From Streptomyces termitum (GTDB lineage: Bacteria > Actinomycetota > Actinomycetes > Streptomycetales > Streptomycetaceae), in contig NZ_BMUL01000015.1 in assembly GCF_014650175.1 (NCBI RefSeq), forward strand, positions 89,048-153,047: a stretch of 64,000 bases of DNA. The letters are read 5' to 3'. The notes under the pieces are model-generated. The model saw nothing but the letters and a program-made list of their open reading frames with translations. It was not told the DNA's origin and ran no database searches. Below are positions 7,786-15,574 of this stretch, one piece after another. Each line of letters opens with the position of its first letter. Position 1 is the first letter of the stretch. The translations under genes and the position numbers were made by a program.

Positions 7786-9297
7786 TCACCCCGGTTTTCC
7801 GGGCCGGGGCGGAAGCGCGGTCCAGTCGGGGTGGCCGGGCATCGGCGGCGTCTTCGCGCCGTACAGCCAGCCGTCGAAGAAGGCGCCGAGGTCGCGGCCG
7901 GAGACCCGCTCGGCCAGGGCCGTGAAGTCGGCGGTGGCGGCGGTGGAGTCGCGGTGGTCGAGGACCCAGCGGCGCTCCAGGCGCACGAAGGCGTCGGCGC
8001 CGATCTCCTGCCGGAGGGCGTAGAGGACGAGGGCGGAGCCGTCGTAGACGACGGGCCGGAAGAGGCTGATCTTGTGGCCGGGCGCGGGCGGGCGGGGTGC
8101 GGCGGGCGGGCCGCCGTCGGCGCGCCAGCCGTCGGAGGCGGCGTACGCGGCCTTCATGCGCCGTTCCAGGGTCCTGCCGGCGGTCTCCTCGGCGTACAGC
8201 GCCTCGTACCAGGTGGCGTGTCCCTCGTTGAGCCAGAGGTCCGACCAGGCGCGCGGGGAGACGCTGTCGCCGAACCACTGGTGGGCGAGTTCGTGGACCA
8301 TGACGGAGTCCACATACCACTGGGGGAAGCGGGTGTCGGTGAAGAGGCGCTTCTCGAAGAGGGAGAGGGTCTGGGTCTCCAGCTCGAAGCCGGTGGCGGC
8401 GTCGGCGACCAGCACGCCGTAGGTCTCGAAGGGGTACGGGCCGACCTTGCCCTCCATCCACCGCAGGTGGCCGGGGGTCCGGCGCAGCCACGGCTCCAGG
8501 GCCTCGCGGTCGGCGGCGGGGACCACGTCGCGGACGGGCAGGCCGTGCGGGCCGGGGCGGTGCAGGACGGCGGAGCGGCCGATGGAGACCTGGGCGAGTT
8601 CGGTGGCCATGGGGTGGCGGCCCCGGTAGGTCCAGGTGGTGGTGGCGCCGTGGTCGGCCCGGCGGACGGGCAGGCCGCCGGCGACGACGGTCAGCGCGCT
8701 GGGGGCGGTGATCCGGAAGGTGAAGAGGGCCTTGTCGGAGGGGTGGTCGTTGGCGGGGAAGACGCGGTGGGCGGCGTCGGCCTGGTTGGCCATGGCGAGG
8801 CCGTCGGTGGTGCGGACCCAGCCGCCGCTGTCGGCGGGGCCGCGCGGGTCGCTGGTGTGGCGGACGGTGACGGTGACGGGCTGCCCGGCGGTGAGGGGCT
8901 CCTCCGGGGTGATGACGAGGTCCTCGCCGGCGGCCTGGTGGGCGGCGGGCTCGCCGTCGACGGTGACGGAGGAGACCGTGCCGTGGGTGAAGTCGAGGTG
9001 GAGCCGGTCGAGGTCGGCGGTGACGAGGGCGCGGACACGGGTGACGGCGGTGAGCGGCTCGGTGTTCACGCCGGAGTAGGTGAGGTCGATGTCGTAGGCG
9101 AGGACGTCGTAGCCGGGGTTGCCGAGCTGCGGGAAGAGGGGGTCGCCGATGCCGAGCGGGGTCGGGGCGGGGAGGGCGGCGGCGACCAGTGCGGTGGAGG
9201 CGGCGGCCAGCGCGGCGGCGCGGAGCCGACGGCGGCGCCGGGTGGGCGGGGGTGCGGGCGGGGGTGCGGGGGCGGCGGGCCGGGGTGTGTGCGCCAT
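7786..9297 (-). CDS. Secreted M1-family zinc metallopeptidase (aminopeptidase N-like)
   Basis: This 503-residue protein has the gluzincin motif HELAH at residues 335-339 with the third zinc ligand E358 in WLNEGHATW, exactly the HEXXH-X18-E spacing of family M1. An Arg-rich N-terminus followed by a hydrophobic, Ala-rich segment (about residues 22-45) looks like a signal peptide or anchor, so the enzyme probably trims N-terminal amino acids outside the cell. At about 500 residues it lacks the long C-terminal helical domain of the E. coli PepN type and matches the shorter actinobacterial secreted forms. The N-terminus is a low-complexity Pro/Ala/Arg run. Substrate preference cannot be read from the sequence. 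Confidence 0.88.
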   Translation of the reverse strand: MAHTPRPAAPAPPPAPPPTRRRRRLRAAALAAASTALVAAALPAPTPLGIGDPLFPQLGNPGYDVLAYDIDLTYSGVNTEPLTAVTRVRALVTADLDRLHLDFTHGTVSSVTVDGEPAAHQAAGEDLVITPEEPLTAGQPVTVTVRHTSDPRGPADSGGWVRTTDGLAMANQADAAHRVFPANDHPSDKALFTFRITAPSALTVVAGGLPVRRADHGATTTWTYRGRHPMATELAQVSIGRSAVLHRPGPHGLPVRDVVPAADREALEPWLRRTPGHLRWMEGKVGPYPFETYGVLVADAATGFELETQTLSLFEKRLFTDTRFPQWYVDSVMVHELAHQWFGDSVSPRAWSDLWLNEGHATWYEALYAEETAGRTLERRMKAAYAASDGWRADGGPPAAPRPPAPGHKISLFRPVVYDGSALVLYALRQEIGADAFVRLERRWVLDHRDSTAATADFTALAERVSGRDLGAFFDGWLYGAKTPPMPGHPDWTALPPRPGKPG

Positions 9298-9394
9298 GGG
9301 CCCCAGGGCTATCAGGGGTCCGGCCCGCGTCCGGGTGCGACGCGCGCGCCCGCCACCCGAAGGAGGTCGTCCGGGGGCGGGCCGGGGCGCCGGG

Positions 9395-11518
9395 TCAGCG
9401 GCGGTGGGTGCGGCCGACGTCGTAGACGCCGGGGACGTCGCGCATGGCGCGCATGAGGGCGGGGAGTCCGGCGGCGTCGGGGAGCTGGAGGGTGTACGTG
9501 TGCAGGACGCGCTGCTCGTTCGGCGGGGCGACGGTCGCGGAGACGACCTCGGCGCCCGCGGTGGCGATGGCCTCGGTGAGGTCGGCGAGGAGTCCGGGGC
9601 GGCCGAACGATTCGGCGACCAGGGTGACCCGGCAGCGGGCGGCGTCGCCCCAGCGGACGGGGACGGGCCTGCGGCCGCGCCGGTTCATGGCGTCGACGTC
9701 GGGACAGCTGGTGCGGTGGACGGTGACGGCGCCGCCGCGGACCCGGAAGCCGGTGATCTCGTCGGGCGGTACGGGGGTGCAGCAGCCCGCCGGGCGGACG
9801 GCGGCGGGCGGCTCGCCGTCGAGGTCGGCGTGGAGTTCGGCGCTGGAGCTGCGGTCGGCGGCGACGTTGAGCTGGGGGCGGGGGGCGGCGGGCCGCTCGG
9901 CGGCCTCGGGGTGGGCCTGGAGCCAGGCGGTGATGGCGATCCGGGCGGCGGGGGTGCGGGCGTGGTCGAGCCAGGCGCGGGAGGGGCCGGAGCCGGCGTC
10001 CTGGGCGAGGAGGAGCTGCACGGTGTCGCCGTCGGAGAGGGCGGTGCTCAGGGGGGCGAGGCGGCCGTTGACGCGGGCGCCGTGGCAGGCGTGGGCGGCC
10101 TCGCCGTGCTGGGCGTAGGCGGCGTCGACGCAGGTGGCGCCGGCGGGCAGGCCGAGGGTGCCGCCGTCGGCTCGGAAGACGGTGATCTCGCGGTCCTCGG
10201 CGAGGTCGGCGCGGAGCGAGCTCCAGAAGGTGTCGGCGTCGGGGACGGCCCGCTGCCAGTCGAGGAGGCGGGCGAGCCAGCCGGGCCGGGTGGGGTCGGC
10301 GCGCTCGGCGTCGTCGGCGGTGTCCGGGGCCTCGGGGGCCTGGGTGTGGGGGCTGCCGAGGGCGACGACGCCTGCCTCGGCGACCTTGTGCATGCGGTGG
10401 GTGCGGATGAGCACCTCGGCGACGGCCCCGTCGGGGGCGGCGATCGCGGTGTGCAGCGACTGGTAGAGGTTGAACTTGGGGGCCGCGATGAAGTCCTTGA
10501 ACTCGGAGATCACCGGGGTGAAGCAGGTGTGCAGTTCGCCGAGGACGGCGTAGCAGTCGGCGTCCTCGGCGACGAGGACGAGGAGGCGGCCGAAGTCGCA
10601 GCCGCGCATCTCGCCGCGTTTGAGGTGGACGCGGTGGACGGAGACGAAGTGGCGGGGGCGGACGAGGACCTCGGCGGCGATCCCGGCCTCGCGGAGCACG
10701 GCGCCGACCCGGTCGGCGACGGCGGCGAGCTCGTCGGGGGAGCCGGTGCCGGCGGTGCCGGCGATGAGCGCCCGGGTGGTCTCGTACTCCTCGGGGTGGA
10801 GGATCGCGAAGACGAGGTCCTCCAGTTCGGTCTTGAGCGCCTGGACGCCGAGCCGCTCGGCGAGGGGGATGAGGACGTCGCGGGTGACCTTGGCGATCCG
10901 GGCCTGTTTCTCGGGCCGCATGACGCCGAGGGTGCGCATGTTGTGGAGCCGGTCGGCGAGCTTGATCGACATGACGCGGACGTCGTCGCCGGTGGCGACG
11001 AGCATCTTGCGGAAGGTCTCGGGTTCGGCGGCGGCGCCGTAGTCGATCTTCTCGACCTTGGTGACGCCGTCGACGAGGTAGGCGACCTCGGCGCCGAACT
11101 CGTGGTGCACCTGGTCGAGGGTCACGTCGGTGTCCTCGACGGTGTCGTGCAGGAGCGAGGCCGTCAGGGTGGTGGTCTCGGCGCCGAGTTCGGCGAGGAT
11201 CAGGGTGACGGCGAGCGGGTGGGTGATGTACGGCTCGCCGCTCTTGCGGAACTGGCCCCGGTGCGAGGACTCGGCGAGGACGTAGGCCCGGCGGAGGACC
11301 GACAGGTCGGCCTCGGGATGGTGGGCCCGGTGCGCCTCGGCGACGTGGCTGATGGCGTCGGGCAGCCGGTCGCGGGAGGCGGGTCCGGCGGTGGCGCCGA
11401 GGAGCGCGGCGCGGCCGAGGCGGCGCAGGTCCAGGCGGGCGCGGGAGCGTCTGCGGGCGCCGGGGTCGGCGGTCGCGGCCTCGGCCGCGCTCAGGGGGTT
11501 CGTGGCCTCTGCGCTCAT
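9395..11518 (-). CDS. rshA: RelA/SpoT-type (p)ppGpp synthetase/hydrolase RshA
   Basis: This 707-residue RSH protein has the full domain order: HD hydrolase, synthetase, TGS and ACT. The hydrolase site looks intact (H100, H124-D125, E128-D129 and KLADRLHN). In the synthetase domain EFKDFIAAPK and YQSLHT are present, but the usual GRPKH motif reads VRPRH (residues 286-290). Alarmone synthesis may therefore be altered. Streptomyces carry a main RelA and a second homologue, RshA, whose gene lies near hflX and dapF; this position and the divergence point to RshA. A GGAGG site precedes ATG 11518 by 6 nt. The Arg-rich N-terminus before residue 40 is not part of any catalytic domain. Confidence 0.9.
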   Translation of the reverse strand: MSAEATNPLSAAEAATADPGARRRSRARLDLRRLGRAALLGATAGPASRDRLPDAISHVAEAHRAHHPEADLSVLRRAYVLAESSHRGQFRKSGEPYITHPLAVTLILAELGAETTTLTASLLHDTVEDTDVTLDQVHHEFGAEVAYLVDGVTKVEKIDYGAAAEPETFRKMLVATGDDVRVMSIKLADRLHNMRTLGVMRPEKQARIAKVTRDVLIPLAERLGVQALKTELEDLVFAILHPEEYETTRALIAGTAGTGSPDELAAVADRVGAVLREAGIAAEVLVRPRHFVSVHRVHLKRGEMRGCDFGRLLVLVAEDADCYAVLGELHTCFTPVISEFKDFIAAPKFNLYQSLHTAIAAPDGAVAEVLIRTHRMHKVAEAGVVALGSPHTQAPEAPDTADDAERADPTRPGWLARLLDWQRAVPDADTFWSSLRADLAEDREITVFRADGGTLGLPAGATCVDAAYAQHGEAAHACHGARVNGRLAPLSTALSDGDTVQLLLAQDAGSGPSRAWLDHARTPAARIAITAWLQAHPEAAERPAAPRPQLNVAADRSSSAELHADLDGEPPAAVRPAGCCTPVPPDEITGFRVRGGAVTVHRTSCPDVDAMNRRGRRPVPVRWGDAARCRVTLVAESFGRPGLLADLTEAIATAGAEVVSATVAPPNEQRVLHTYTLQLPDAAGLPALMRAMRDVPGVYDVGRTHRR

Positions 11519-11660
11519 GGGGCACCTCCGGCGGGCGTCGACCGGCGGTGGACGGGCGGGCGGAGCCCGGGGGGCCGGTGCTTGATGTTACCGACCCCAC
11601 CACGTGGCGCAGTCGCCCTCTCGCCCAGCGTGAATCGGATCACCCATTCGAGCGACAGGG

Positions 11661-11673
11661 CGGTCGTTGACCG
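11661..11673. promoter_or_regulatory. Inverted repeat in rshA upstream region
   Basis: CGGTC-gtt-GACCG is a perfect 5+3+5 inverted repeat about 150 bp upstream of the rshA start and just past the dapF stop. It could be an operator or a small hairpin. No regulator can be assigned. Confidence 0.3.
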
Positions 11674-11706
11674 TTTCGATTTCTTCGGGGTCTCGCCGGA
11701 AGTTTC

Positions 11707-12588
11707 TCAGGCCCCGGTTCCGGCGAGCCAGGCGGGGTCCAGTGTGCCCTCGGCGACGATGACGGCCGGGCCGGTCATCTCGATCTCGCCGTCGGGGTGC
11801 TCGGTGATGACGAGGGTGCCGCCGAGGACGTCGACGGTGTACGTGACGGGGGTGCCGGTCGCGGCGGGGTCGGCGCCGTCCCGGCGGGCGGTGGCGACGG
11901 CGACGGCGCAGGCGCCGGTGCCGCAGGAGCGGGTCTCGGCGGCGCCGCGCTCGTGGACCCGCATGGCGACGTGCCGGGGGCCCCGGTCCGCGACGAACTC
12001 GATGTTGACCCCGTCGGGGTAGACGGAGGCGGGCTCGTAGGGCGGCTCGTCGTGGAGGGTGCCGGCGTGGGCGAGGTCCTCGACGAAGGCGACCGCGTGG
12101 GGGTTGCCCATGTTGACGTTGCGCGCGGGCCAGCTGCGGCCGTCGACGGCGACGGTGACGCCGTCCTCGGAGAGGACCGCGCGGCCCATGGAGACGGTGA
12201 CGGAGCCGTCCTTGTCGAGGTGGACGCGCTTGACGCCGCCCCGGGTGGCGACGGCGACCTCGCCGGCGGTGACGTGGCCGGCGTGCTCCAGGTAGCGGGC
12301 GAAGACCCGGACCCCGTTGCCGCACATCTCGGCGGTCGAGCCGTCGGCGTTGCGGTAGTCCATGAACCATTCGGCCTCGTCGGCCATGGCGCGGGCGTCG
12401 GGGTGGGCGGCGCTGCGGACGACGTGCAGCACGCCGTCGCCGCCGAGGCCGGCCCGGCGGTCGCAGAGCCGGGCGACGAGGGCGGCGGGCAGGTCGGTCT
12501 CGTTCTCCGCGTCGGGGAGGATCACGAAGTCGTTCTCGGTGCCGTGGCCCTTGAGGTACCGGAGCGGGGTGGTCTGCGTGCTGGTCAC
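11707..12588 (-). CDS. dapF: Diaminopimelate epimerase
   Basis: DapF converts LL- to meso-diaminopimelate for lysine and peptidoglycan synthesis. The two catalytic cysteines are visible: C89 in MCGNGVRVF and C222 in RSCGTGAC. The length (293 aa) is normal. The start is GTG 12588; it has no good Shine-Dalgarno sequence, and TACAGT ends 7 nt upstream, which would fit a leaderless mRNA, although no -35 is seen. Streptomyces peptidoglycan contains LL-DAP, so meso-DAP from this enzyme mainly feeds lysine synthesis through LysA. The gene sits between rshA and a small membrane protein, in the conserved actinobacterial miaA-dapF-hflX neighbourhood. Confidence 0.95.
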   Translation of the reverse strand: MTSTQTTPLRYLKGHGTENDFVILPDAENETDLPAALVARLCDRRAGLGGDGVLHVVRSAAHPDARAMADEAEWFMDYRNADGSTAEMCGNGVRVFARYLEHAGHVTAGEVAVATRGGVKRVHLDKDGSVTVSMGRAVLSEDGVTVAVDGRSWPARNVNMGNPHAVAFVEDLAHAGTLHDEPPYEPASVYPDGVNIEFVADRGPRHVAMRVHERGAAETRSCGTGACAVAVATARRDGADPAATGTPVTYTVDVLGGTLVITEHPDGEIEMTGPAVIVAEGTLDPAWLAGTGA

Positions 12589-12685
12589 GAGATCAACTGT
12601 ACGGTGCCGGGCCGGCGTCCGGCCGGGTTGTCCACAGGGCGGTCCGCCGGGTCCGCCGTACGGGCCAGCGGCCTGCGGGGCGGGG

Positions 12686-13138
12686 TCAGCGGAGCCGGGC
12701 GACGCGCCAGACCGCCAGGGCCACGAGGGCGGCGATCGTCGTCGCGTACAGCAGGAGCACCCGCCAGTCGGGGCGCTCGCCGGAGCCGCGCGCGGGCAGG
12801 CCCGGCCAGGTGTGGCCGACCCGGCGGGCGGCCATCATGCCCCAGCCGGCCGCGCAGAGGCTGATGAGCAGGCCGAGCATGGCGACGACCGCGCCGCCCT
12901 CGCCGGAGCCGAAGGCGAGCGGGAAGGCGAACATCAGGGAGCCGACGGCGGCGAGCCCCACGATCGGGGCGAGCTGCCAGATCCGCAGCCGGCGCTGCGG
13001 GCGCAGCTCGACCTCGACCTCGTCGGCGTCCACCTCGACGGCACTGCCCTCGGCGTCGTCGGGACCGTCGGGGGTCAGCCCCGGGGCGCTCCCCGGTGCC
13101 GCCTCGTGCTGTTCTCTGTCGCGAGGGCCGGCCTCCAT
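12686..13138 (-). CDS. Small membrane protein of unknown function
   Basis: The 150-residue product has an acidic, hydrophilic N-terminus (about 60 residues). Three hydrophobic segments follow: QLAPIVGLAAVGSLMFAFPL, VVAMLGLLISLCAAGWGMMAA and, near the C-terminus, LLLYATTIAALVALAVW. It is thus probably an integral membrane protein with the acidic tail in the cytoplasm. I prefer ATG 13138, with GGAGGG 10 nt upstream, over the earlier ATG at 13201. It lies between dapF and miaA, a place where actinobacteria often carry an uncharacterised membrane gene. No known domain is recognised and no function is claimed. Confidence 0.75.
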   Translation of the reverse strand: MEAGPRDREQHEAAPGSAPGLTPDGPDDAEGSAVEVDADEVEVELRPQRRLRIWQLAPIVGLAAVGSLMFAFPLAFGSGEGGAVVAMLGLLISLCAAGWGMMAARRVGHTWPGLPARGSGERPDWRVLLLYATTIAALVALAVWRVARLR

Positions 13139-13245
13139 CGCCACGCGCCCTCCCCACTCGGACTCCACTTGTCGATCGATGCTCGATGATGGCACGCTCA
13201 CGACCGCCGAAATGACGGACAGTGCGTCCCGATGCCATCACGTGA

Positions 13246-14184
13246 TCAGGCTGTAACCGCTCGTTCGACCAACGACAGCGCCTCCCGCGGGAGTTCCCCC
13301 CGGTGGTCGGCGGCCCCGCTGAGCCAGTGGACGCGCGGGTCGCGGCGGAACCACGAGTCCTGGCGGCGGGCGAAGCGCTTGGTGGCGCGCACGGTCTCGG
13401 CGCGCGCCTCCTCCTCGGTGCACTCCCCCGCGAGCGCCGCGAGCACCTGCTGGTAGCCGAGCGCGCGGGAGGCCGTGCGCCCCTCGCGCAGTCCGCGCGC
13501 CTCCAGGGCGCGCACCTCGTCCACGAGTCCGGCCTCCCACATGCGGTCCACGCGCGTGGTGATGCGCTCGTCGAGTTCGGGGCGGGCGACGTCGACGCCG
13601 ATCTGGACGGTGTCGTAGACGGACTCGTGGCCGGGGAGGTTGGCGGTGAAGGGCTTGCCGGTGATCTCGATGACCTCCAGGGCGCGGACGATCCGGCGGC
13701 CGTTGCCGGGGAGGATCGCGGCCGCGGCGGCGGGGTCGGCGGCGGCGAGCCGGGCGTGCAGGACGCCGGAGCCGCGCTCCTCCAGCTCGGCCTCCAGGCG
13801 GGCCCTGACCCCGGGGTCGGTGCCGGGGAACTCCAGGGCGTCCACGGCGCCGCGCACGTACAGGCCGGAGCCGCCGACGAGGACCGGGGTGCGGCCCTCG
13901 GCGAGCAGCCGGTCGATCTCGGCGCGGGCGAGGCGCTGGTACTCGGCGACGCTGGCGGCCTCCGTCACGTCCCAGACGTCGAGGAGGTGGTGCGGCACCC
14001 CGCCGCGCTCCTCCGGGGTCAGTTTCGCGGTCCCGATGTCCATGCCCCGGTAGAGCTGCATCGAGTCGGCGTTGACGACCTCGCCGCCGAGCTGCCGGGC
14101 CAGGTGGACACCCAGGTCGGACTTTCCGGCCGCCGTGGGGCCGACGACGGCGATGACCCGCGGGGCGGGAGCTGCGCTTCTCAC
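13246..14184 (-). CDS. miaA: tRNA dimethylallyltransferase
   Basis: MiaA transfers a dimethylallyl group to N6 of A37 in tRNAs that read codons beginning with U, the step before MiaB. The P-loop GPTAAGKSDLG lies near the N-terminus, followed by NADSMQLYRGMDIGTAK and VGGSGLYVRG, all typical of the family. I placed the start at GTG 14184, where VRSAAPAPRVIAVVGP begins and GGAGACTGGTGG precedes. The frame is open to 14283 but the extra 33 residues are not part of the fold. The protein is then 312 residues, the normal length. miaB lies about 1.4 kb away on the same strand. Confidence 0.94.
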   Translation of the reverse strand: MRSAAPAPRVIAVVGPTAAGKSDLGVHLARQLGGEVVNADSMQLYRGMDIGTAKLTPEERGGVPHHLLDVWDVTEAASVAEYQRLARAEIDRLLAEGRTPVLVGGSGLYVRGAVDALEFPGTDPGVRARLEAELEERGSGVLHARLAAADPAAAAAILPGNGRRIVRALEVIEITGKPFTANLPGHESVYDTVQIGVDVARPELDERITTRVDRMWEAGLVDEVRALEARGLREGRTASRALGYQQVLAALAGECTEEEARAETVRATKRFARRQDSWFRRDPRVHWLSGAADHRGELPREALSLVERAVTA

Positions 14185-14392
14185 CCCACCAGTCTCCCAA
14201 ACCTCCGGCGCGGCTCCGGCCGCCGTTCCCGGATCACGGGGTTCCCGCCGGGTAGGCTGGAAGGTGGTTCTGGGCGTTTTCACCGTGTTCCCACCGTGTT
14301 TCGCCGGAAGGACCGCAGGACCGCATCAAGGACGAGCACGTGGTCGGCGCCGCTCCGCGGCGGCCGCGACGACGGAGACGGAGGGGTGACCC

Positions 14393-14644
14393 ATGGGTCT
14401 CATGGATTCGCTGAAGGCCAAGCTGGGCCCGGCCAAGGACAAGGTCGCGGACCTCGCGCAGCAGCACGGGGACAAGATCGACCAGGGTCTGGACAAGGCC
14501 GCGAAGGTGGTCGACGAGAAGACCAAGGGCAAGTACAGCGGGCAGATCCAGTCCGGCACCGGCAAGGCCAAGGAGGCCATCGACCGGATCGGCAACAAGG
14601 ACGGCGGCACGTCCGGCGGCCCGACCCCGCCGCCGGCGGCCTGA
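14393..14644 (+). CDS. MT0933/Rv0909-type antitoxin-like protein, no adjacent toxin
   Basis: This 83-residue protein is rich in Lys, Asp and Gly with a long amphipathic helical stretch (DSLKAKLGPAKDKVADLAQQ) and KGKYSGQIQSGTGKAKEAID. That pattern matches the MT0933-like antitoxin family of actinobacteria. No toxin gene is next to it: the neighbours on both sides are convergent or divergent metabolic genes. It is therefore an orphan, or the family has another, DNA- or stress-related role in Streptomyces. The start ATG follows GGAGACGGAGGGG at a workable distance. A perfect 19-bp terminator hairpin begins 18 nt after the stop, so it is a single-gene transcript. Confidence 0.75.
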   Translation: MGLMDSLKAKLGPAKDKVADLAQQHGDKIDQGLDKAAKVVDEKTKGKYSGQIQSGTGKAKEAIDRIGNKDGGTSGGPTPPPAA

Positions 14645-14661
14645 CCACCCGGACCCGCCCT

Positions 14662-14703
14662 CGGCGGACGGCCGCGGAGCACCCGCTCCGCGGCCGTCCG
14701 CCG
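14662..14703. terminator. Bidirectional terminator after antitoxin-like gene
   Basis: A perfect 19-bp stem (14662-14680 with 14685-14703, loop ACCC) lies between the rightward antitoxin-like gene and the convergent dioxygenase-fold gene. Confidence 0.85.
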
Positions 14704-14788
14704 TTCACGCGCGGGCGCGCGCAGGAGCTTGACGGGGGTACGGCTCCGTGGAGGGCCGGACCGGCCCCCGCACGCGAGGGAGCCCGGG

Positions 14789-15496
14789 TCAGGACCAGAC
14801 GGCGACCAGGTAGCCGACGCCGTAGGGGGCGCTCTCGTGGAGGAGGCGGCCGGAGAGGCCCGCGCCGTCCGCGGCGCCCGCGAGGACCTGCCAGGGGGCG
14901 CGGCCGGCGGCCTTCAGCTCGTACGCCAGCTCCGCGTCGAGCGCGAGGACGCCGGGCACGTCGGCGGCGCCCAGGACCCGGGCCGCCTCCGCGTCGAAGG
15001 GCTCGGCCCGCTCGTCGAGGTAGCCGGGGGCCTTCACGGTCCGGCAGGCGCTGCCGTCGCCGAGGACGAGCAGGGCGACCCGGTCCGCCGATCCGGCCAG
15101 GCTCCGGCCGGTCTCCGCGCACTCTTCGGTGCCGGTGCGCTCGCCGACGCCGTACCCCTCGACGGGGACGCCGGTCCCGGCGGCGCGGGAGAGCAGCCAG
15201 GCGCCGACCGCGAGCGCGGCGGGCAGCGGACGCCCGCCGCCCTCCCCCTCGCCCAGGCGGACGGAGAGGTCCACGCCGAATCCGGCGAAGCCGCCGGACG
15301 AACCGGCCGGGAAGGCGCCCCGGCCGCCCTCGGGGGCGGGGGCGACGACGACGAGCCGGTCGGGCCGGGCTGCGGCGAGCACCCCGAGGGCGTCGGCGCA
15401 GTGCGTGCGCACGGCGTCCAGCTCGGGGGCTGCACCGCTCGCGACCTCGGGCACGAGCAGCGGCGGACAGGGGCACACGGCTGCGGCGACAAGCAT
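14789..15496 (-). CDS. Class III extradiol dioxygenase-fold protein (LigB-like), function unknown
   Basis: The 235-residue protein begins MLVAAAVCPCPPLLVPE and ends HESAPYGVGYLVAVWS. This is the pattern of an actinobacterial family related to class III extradiol ring-cleavage dioxygenases, found between miaB and miaA (the Rv2728c-type position in mycobacteria). True members of the dioxygenase class bind Fe(II) with His and Glu. Here the N-terminal histidines of the metal site are not obvious, so the protein may have lost ring-cleavage activity. It is Ala-rich and soluble with no signal peptide. The conserved location suggests a link with tRNA modification or the recA neighbourhood, but that is inference only. 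Confidence 0.65.
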   Translation of the reverse strand: MLVAAAVCPCPPLLVPEVASGAAPELDAVRTHCADALGVLAAARPDRLVVVAPAPEGGRGAFPAGSSGGFAGFGVDLSVRLGEGEGGGRPLPAALAVGAWLLSRAAGTGVPVEGYGVGERTGTEECAETGRSLAGSADRVALLVLGDGSACRTVKAPGYLDERAEPFDAEAARVLGAADVPGVLALDAELAYELKAAGRAPWQVLAGAADGAGLSGRLLHESAPYGVGYLVAVWS

Positions 15497-15574
15497 GATC
15501 CGCAGCCTACTGCCCCGGGCCGGGGCGTGCGGTGGGGTTCGGGGCCGGTGCCCCGGACCCGGATGCCGGCCGGG

